From Gnetum montanum (lineage: Eukaryota; Streptophyta; Gnetopsida; Gnetales; Gnetaceae): a DNA stretch of 64,000 nucleotides. The notes under the pieces were generated by a model. The model made no database searches and was not told the DNA's origin. It saw only the letters and a list, made by a program, of their open reading frames with translations. The stretch covers positions 358,724 to 422,723 of the forward strand of contig MNCI01011103.1 in the NCBI GenBank assembly GCA_015680685.1, read 5' to 3'. This document shows positions 58,540-64,000 of this stretch, in pieces. A program made the position numbers and the translations under genes. The stretch's first letter is position 1. Every line of letters starts with the position of its first letter.

Positions 58540-61382
58540 AAATCAAATGGTCCCAAGTAATGGTAGTTCTTAAGGTTCCAAGGGATCCTCACTGACTTCA
58601 TGCATTGGAGGTAATTAAGGTAGTTGTGGTTGTCCTACTACTATTACAACTTCCAGTGGGAGGTAGAAAGCATCCAGAAATGCTTTCATGTTTTCCTCCT
58701 TACTCCTAGGATCATGCATTGTCCATGCAACTTTCCCAATGTGGGTTGGAATGGGCACATTCCAAGGACACAGGATTGCTAGAAACAACTCCTTGGCATT
58801 GATGAATCAAGTAGCAAACTATTTGCATTCAATGTTAAATGCTCTCACTATGTTCTTTAGCTCTTGGTAGTCATTATTCTATCTGGCTAGGTCCTCAATG
58901 ATGGATCATTGATCTGTGAATCACCCTTTGAGAACTTTGAGTTTAAGATTAGCAATTTCAAGCCTTTTCTTGGTGTCCTTGTGGTGTTTGAACTTAGCCT
59001 CATATAGTAGATATGAGCTAGCCACTTATTTCTCCAATTCCAACCATGGCCGTTCAACCATCAGCATTACTAGGTTTGCATAATAGAGATTGGCCAACTC
59101 CATATACTCTATCATTTTTTTGATCTACAACTCCTTTAAGTGAACCTTTCCTTTGTTATAGGCGTCAATCCCACAAAGTATGGACTACCAAATCTCTCTT
59201 CCTTGCTGGAGTTGCTGGAGGGATTCATTCACTTTTGTCTTTGCCATCTAGATTTGTTTCTCATTAATTTCCTTTTGCAAACCAACATGGTCCCTATAGT
59301 GATTTTTCACACTCAAATTTGAGAGCTTCGTTCTTTCAGGTAGTGATCTTGATGGAAGCATTTTATTGCAAGGTGCATACCTCCTCCATTAATAGATTGT
59401 GGTTCTCCACAGCCAATTTTCTTAGTTCATTATTTACCCTAGCAAGCTACTTCTAGTATTGATGAATGAACTCTTGCATTTGATCTCTTTGAGCATCAAC
59501 ATTTCATAGGTGATGATTTTGCATTATGAATGCTTCATTTTCTTAGCACATATGATTCAAGTCCTTTTTTATTAAGTGCATTTTAGCTTCTATCATAGAC
59601 TATTTAATGATGGCCATTACTGCTTCCTCCTCAACCTTTTGAAATCATTCTTGAAGTTGTTTAATAGCTTCATATCTTGTCATTAGCAAGTTGAGGATTA
59701 CTTATTTTGTAAGTCGGGCATGAAGTTTAGCAACCTCTATAGCTAAGCATTGATCTTGATCTTGAGCCATTTCTAGTTGCCCCTCCAAAATCAGGCATCT
59801 ACCCCTTACATTTAGTAGCTCCAACTAGGTTATGGTGATGTTCTCTGGATGATCAAAGATGTTCAGATTCAGTTGCCCAGTTCCTACTAGTCATTCTAGA
59901 AATTGCTTATGCTAGGTTACGTTCAATTTACTATTGACTATGCCTACAGACATCTTCACATCTTTGAGTGTAGATACATCTAATACAAACATCACAGGTG
60001 CACTTAGTGCTTGAGCTACATGATTAGCTACCACCTCTACCACTATCTCCTACCCTTGGTGCTACATCACTAAGAGAGTTGCCTCTTCACCTTCCTCCAA
60101 CATTACCAAGAAAGTGGTAGCAATCCCAAAATTTTCTGAGAATAGATAGTGTGTTGCCAGTAACACCATCACCTCTCAAGCATTGGGATCCAACCTTGAA
60201 GGTACCTACATCCTTTGGGTAGAGAAAATGAGACCACCTCTCTCCATCTAGCTAACTGTTTAGGCCACCTCCTTAAGGTGACTCATCGTTGGCTAATACA
60301 CAAATGGATCTACCCCACTCATTCTTGCTTATTGCTCTTATTCTCTCAATAACTATTCTCTAATTTGATGCAAACACTCAAGGACTATGTAGGCCTCCAA
60401 TGTTGTCTCCTGAGTAGGTGGTGGTGGCTCTAGCTCCTCTTCTTAAGTGGTCGTTGGCATCTTGTCTTTCATGATTTCTACCCATAAGGCAAAGGGAGAA
60501 TGCCTAAAAGTATCATTAAAATAGGTAATAATGTCTACCCTTCTACAAAAGTTTTTCATAAGGCTACCTTCCACATTTATTCTTCTTGAAACACTTCTCA
60601 ATCTCCAAATAGATCAACTGTGGAAGGTTAATGGAAAATTTTTTACTTAGAGCGGTGCATGCTAAGGCAAAGAAAGAAGTCACCTTGCTTGGCCTCACCA
60701 TTAGATTGAGATGATAGGTAGTAATCTTGAAATAAATCTACTCTACTGATGTGAGTGCCCCATACTCCTTACAGTTCACCCCATAGCATTGCTAGGTCCA
60801 TTCAATTTTTTCCTCAAGATTGCCTTTTGTTGATATTTCTACCCACTGTGTTTCACTCTCTAGCAACCATAGTGTGTGTGCAATAGCCTCCTCCATGTAG
60901 AACATTTAAATGTCCTTTATTTTTACAATGGATCCTAGCCTTTAACTATTCTAGGAGAGATAGGTCTCTCCCATGTACCATTCCCCACTGGACATGATGA
61001 TTGGCCACATGGGAGAGGTTTGCAATTATGTCTTGACATCCTTTGGAGCTTTTTCCAAAAATGGCTTGAAGTTTGTTTCTTGAAGACCTAATCTTTGGAT
61101 TTCTCGGGACTTCATGATGTCTAAGCAGGCTTGAATTAGAGTGACCTCAAGCCTTGGCATGGGTCCAGGTGCTTCTCCTCATTGGGATTGTTCAATAGGC
61201 ACTTCTTCCTTTGGAATCTATCGAATAGATTCCACTTTGGATTCCTCACGAAAAGGTCCCATTACATGGGTCACCTCTTATTGTTCTTGGCCTTGCTCCT
61301 ACTGGCCCCTTCCAACTCTAGGTCATTTCTCCCATGGTTATGAGGGTTCTCCTTCCTGCATACGCTTTTGTTTGGGTGCCAT
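58540..61382 (-). pseudogene. GypC extra ORF: about 940-codon coiled-coil protein of unknown family
   Basis: The minus-strand ATG at 61382 (MAPKQKRMQEGEPS) starts a single frame that I can follow to about 58540 with mainly in-frame stops rather than frameshifts. Residues 1-90 are polar, 100-300 look globular (PSKVTSFFALACTALSKKF, LPQLIYLEIEKCFKK), and about 450-800 are Glu/Lys/Leu-rich with heptad character (LELLNVRGRCLILEGQLEMA, ELRKLAVENHNLLMEEV). Near the C terminus WTMHDPRSKEENMKAFL. Most stops are TAA/TAG/TGA where CAA, CAG or CGA is likely. No catalytic motif is seen. A relative is at 20480-22560. Confidence 0.75.
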
Positions 61383-63498
61383 TTGTAATCACAATAAGAC
61401 CATGGATTAGTAATCATTGTGTAACCTTAAAAAAATTGGGATACCTTAACTCTTGAGGATAGTTACACTTTGGTAAGTTGTAATTATGGCTAATTTAATT
61501 AATTCAATTATTAATTTTATTTTTGCATTACCATTGATAAATTATTCCAAAGGTTGTTGGAAGGATTAACTTAGAAAAAGTTGATATTTATATATGGTTA
61601 AGGTTATTAACCCTTTGGAGGAGTTAGGAAAATTTCCAAAAATTTCCATCAATTTTTCATCTAAAACCTTAAGGTTTGTGGGCCCCACAATAAAGATCTT
61701 ACCTCTGGTAAGTACATGATCAAAAAATGGAGTGATTTGGACCAAAGGTTTTAAAGTTTTGGGCTCTAGAAAGTTTTGGGCTCTGAAAAATTGTAAAAAT
61801 TCCCCATGTGTTATAAGCAAATTACAAAAAATTCCATTGTATGATGGTATATATAGTAGTTTTGCACTACATTGATGAGGCCTCATTGACAGGGCCTCAT
61901 CAACATAATTGGTTGCATCGATAAGGCCTCATCGACATAGCTGTTGACCATCATTGACTTTGGTCAAACTTTCAAAATACAAGGAATTGTTTTATGAAAT
62001 TAGGGTCAAATGAAAGCTTAGGTGACCAAAAAAAAATTAAATCATGAGAAGAGGACGTTGAATTTAATAAATTTGAAAAATGGAGAAAATTTGATTTAAT
62101 GAATGAATGCAATGAAAGATTAAGGAGTACTAAGTGGTTACATAATGGAAAATACAAAATATAGAATTGCAGCAATGTCAAAGGTAAGGAACCATAACTA
62201 ATCAAGCCAAAAGCTATGCAAGTGGATCCTCCCCATAGCAAGCTCATTCTCTTTTTACCCTTGCATAACCTCAACTAAGGGGTTTGTGGACCCCATAGTT
62301 TATTTAATGATCATGAAAATTTAAAGATCAATCCAAAATAATCCACTCAAGAATCCCAACACATCAAACTAAGACATAGAGAATAACATAGAACCTGACA
62401 GTGAGGTGAATTATGGTAGCATGGATGGATGATAGAGAAGGTGGAATGTAGTTCCAAATTGAGGTCATAAGAAGTTCCTTGTGGAATTTGTGATTAAAAT
62501 GATGTGAGAAGTTTCATCCTCAATCCAAACCAAAACCATCTACTTTCAGTGAATTCGCATTGCCACTCTAAGACTAATCCATCCACTCGAGACATAAGAG
62601 TGCTTCCACAAAAAAGCCACCATTCCAGAAAGAGAAAAGAAAGGACAAGTAGAAAGTAAGAGAGAGGGCCTTAGTTAAAGGGAACTATCAGGCATAGGTG
62701 CATGTCATTCAAGTCCCATAACTAGTTCTTGTAGCTCTTTTATTTATCCAAGGGGTGTGCTTTGAATTCCCATAGTTTTTTTTTCAAATGGAAACCATAC
62801 CATGTGAGGAATTATTCGTGTCGAAGGGGTGTGCTTTGAATTCCCATAGTTTTTTCTTAATGATGAGAACCAAACCATGCAATGATGTTATTTGTCTTCC
62901 TATCATTGGATGGTATGGAATGGTAAGAAGTCTATGAAAAAAACACAAGTACTCAAGCAAGAAGAAGAGTATAAAGAGTATTGAGTCCCCTTGAAGTCAC
63001 ACCCTTTACAAACCTTTTGATGCTTCCTAATTCTAGAACTACCCAGGTCACTGTTTGATTAACAGTTTCATTAATAAAAAGGGACCTCAAATCCCCAGAA
63101 TAAGGAAAACCATAGAGTTCATTACATGGGTGGATGACATGGATTCACTACCTATTCCATGAAAAATAAACCATGCCAAAGTCATCAAACATCATAATTC
63201 AAAAATAGAAACCAGACATTGACAATCACACATTAAGCACAAACCATCATTAGTAAACAACAGTAGTAGCATTGTGTCCTATGATAATAAAATAGATTTA
63301 TTAGCAAAAATGAAAAAATATCACACTTAAACAAAAGGAAACAAAATAAAGTAAAATATATAAGAAATTGTAGAATAATTAAAAAATTTAAAAGGTACAA
63401 AAAATTGTATAAAATTAGAAAAAATTGAAAATAAAAAATTTGTGAAATCAAAAATGTGAAAAAAAAGGTAAAAAAATTGAGAGGTCATGATAATGGTT
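61383..63498 (-). mobile_element. GypC spacer between integrase and extra ORF
   Basis: About 2.1 kb, non-coding and AT-rich. It contains the U3-like array (61844-61945), a 36-bp near-direct repeat (AAGGGGTGTGCTTTGAATTC at 62750 and 62824) and a segment also found in the GypA spacer (near 62990-63008). 63290-63480 is a T-rich run on the minus strand. Confidence 0.65.
61844..61945 (-). promoter_or_regulatory. U3-like repeat array with TATA upstream of the extra ORF
   Basis: Minus strand: copies of GATGAGGCCTCATC-like units (61935-61870) are followed after about 12 bp by TACTATATATACC (61856-61844). The GypC LTR has the same units followed by CACCTATAAATATG. The ATG of the extra ORF is about 460 bp further. 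The downstream sequence does not match LTR R-U5, so this is not a solo LTR. Confidence 0.55.
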
Positions 63499-63523
63499 AG
63501 CATGGATGGCCATCTCCCCCACG
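63499..63523 (-). other. GypC internal conserved purine tract
   Basis: Reverse complement of 17660-17684 in GypA with no difference over 25 bases. It lies right after integrase in both. See GypA entry. Confidence 0.7.
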
Positions 63524-63589
63524 ATTGATTTGGAGAGAGGAGATCCAAAAAATAGAATGTGGTTGTCTATCTATTGAGGCAATAGTTAC

Positions 63590-64000
63590 ACTAGCCTATC
63601 TTGGTTCTAGGAAAGGTTTGACTTGTTGGATATTGACTAACTACTTTTTATTTGGGTTGTTAGGTTTGTAGTTGATCATGGCCCCAGAGGAAAAGGTTTG
63701 ATAAATTATGTAAGGTCCCTCCCACAACTTTTGGAATTTTGTCTTTTGGGATACATTTGTGGGGTTTTAATTAAGAACCCTATCTCCGAGTTGAAGTTTT
63801 ACTTTCCTGATTCTAAAGTCATGATGCTACTTATCAAATTCCTTGTTCACATCATTCAAGGATAGGGCCACTAAATGATTTTCTTCTAGCATGTTTAGAT
63901 TGATCAATCTTTCCTTTTGTGCTAAGCTTATGTCAAGGTTTAGATCACAAGCCATTGAGAGTATACAGAGAATGGATTGAATTGGAAGCATTGGAAGTTT
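63590..64000 (-). pseudogene. GypC integrase C-terminal part
   Basis: Minus strand: KVKLQLGDRVLN, KFQKLWEGPYIIY, SSGAMINYKPNNPNKK-stop-LVNIQQVKPFLEPR. The L-G-D-R-V-L and K-L-W-E-G-P-Y signatures are the gypsy integrase C-terminal domain, and VN-x-x-x-V/L-K-P-F/Y is the usual end. The core lies beyond the window. Confidence 0.85.

Larger units (their letters stand above)
57368..64000 (-). mobile_element. GypC: 3' half of a Tat-lineage gypsy element, continues past window end
   Basis: From high to low coordinates: integrase C terminus (to about 63590), conserved purine tract (63523-63499), non-coding spacer, extra ORF (61382-58540), PPT and 3' LTR (58295-57368). LTR, spacer, integrase and extra ORF match GypA and/or GypB. 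RT and the 5' end lie beyond 64000. Confidence 0.88.

Noticed and set aside
61141-61410. 89-codon plus-strand open frame
   Set aside because: It is antisense to the extra ORF of GypC, which is supported by a relative in GypB.
61430-62280. Solo LTR of the Tat family around the U3-like array
   Set aside because: Only the array and TATA resemble the LTR; no TGATGAGCG end, R-U5 landmarks or target duplication are found.
1-64000. tRNA, rRNA, CRISPR arrays and bacterial-type operons
   Set aside because: No cloverleaf, rRNA or regularly spaced repeat-spacer pattern was seen by eye, and all recognised content is plant nuclear repeats.

Overview
The window is nuclear DNA from a plant with a large, repeat-dominated genome. 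A gymnosperm, probably a conifer, fits best. The evidence is old plant Ty1/copia and Ty3/gypsy (Tat-type) elements nested and decayed by transitions, AT-rich filler, an endogenous caulimovirid-like copy, a plant LINE and a PPR gene fragment. No intact protein-coding gene is visible. Species cannot be assigned from sequence alone.

Layout. 106-5116: full-length decayed Ty1/copia element (+), here CopA. 5117-7460: unassigned DNA with a short gene-like segment. 7461-18585: decayed Ty3/gypsy Tat element (+), GypA, with 5' LTR, tRNA-Asp-type primer site, gag, protease, RT, two RNase H domains and integrase pieces; its gag is split by a 3.4-kb TSD-flanked LTR-like insertion (9470-12876) that carries a PPR fragment. 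18586-19557: inverted LTR of the same broad family. 19558-26546: minus-strand gypsy GypB, with gag, protease and an extra ORF kept but RT to integrase lost. 26547-28645: part of a different minus-strand gypsy, GypE (gag, protease). 28646-33835: unassigned, with one CpG-rich promoter-like patch. 33841-39717: copia CopB (+) with perfect TSDs. 40531-45062: copia CopC (+) with perfect TSDs. 45116-47879: inverted, internally deleted relative CopD (-), also with perfect TSDs. About 48400-54740: endogenous pararetrovirus-like copy (movement protein, coat protein, protease, RT/RNase H, an extra downstream ORF, and a TATA/poly(A) region). About 55450-56820: LINE fragment (-). 57368-64000: 3' half of a minus-strand Tat element, GypC, running off the window end.

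The most interesting signal is shared by GypB and GypC. Both carry a long sense-strand ORF downstream of the core retroelement genes and before the 3' LTR, encoding a coiled-coil protein I cannot place in a family. In GypC this ORF is preceded by an LTR-U3-like repeat array plus TATA box that is not part of a solo LTR, suggesting its own promoter. GypA and GypC also share a perfectly conserved internal purine tract just after integrase. All coding regions are broken by stops and frameshifts, so nothing here is predicted to make a working product now. All coordinates of decayed domains are approximate (about 30 bp), whereas LTR ends and TSDs are read directly.
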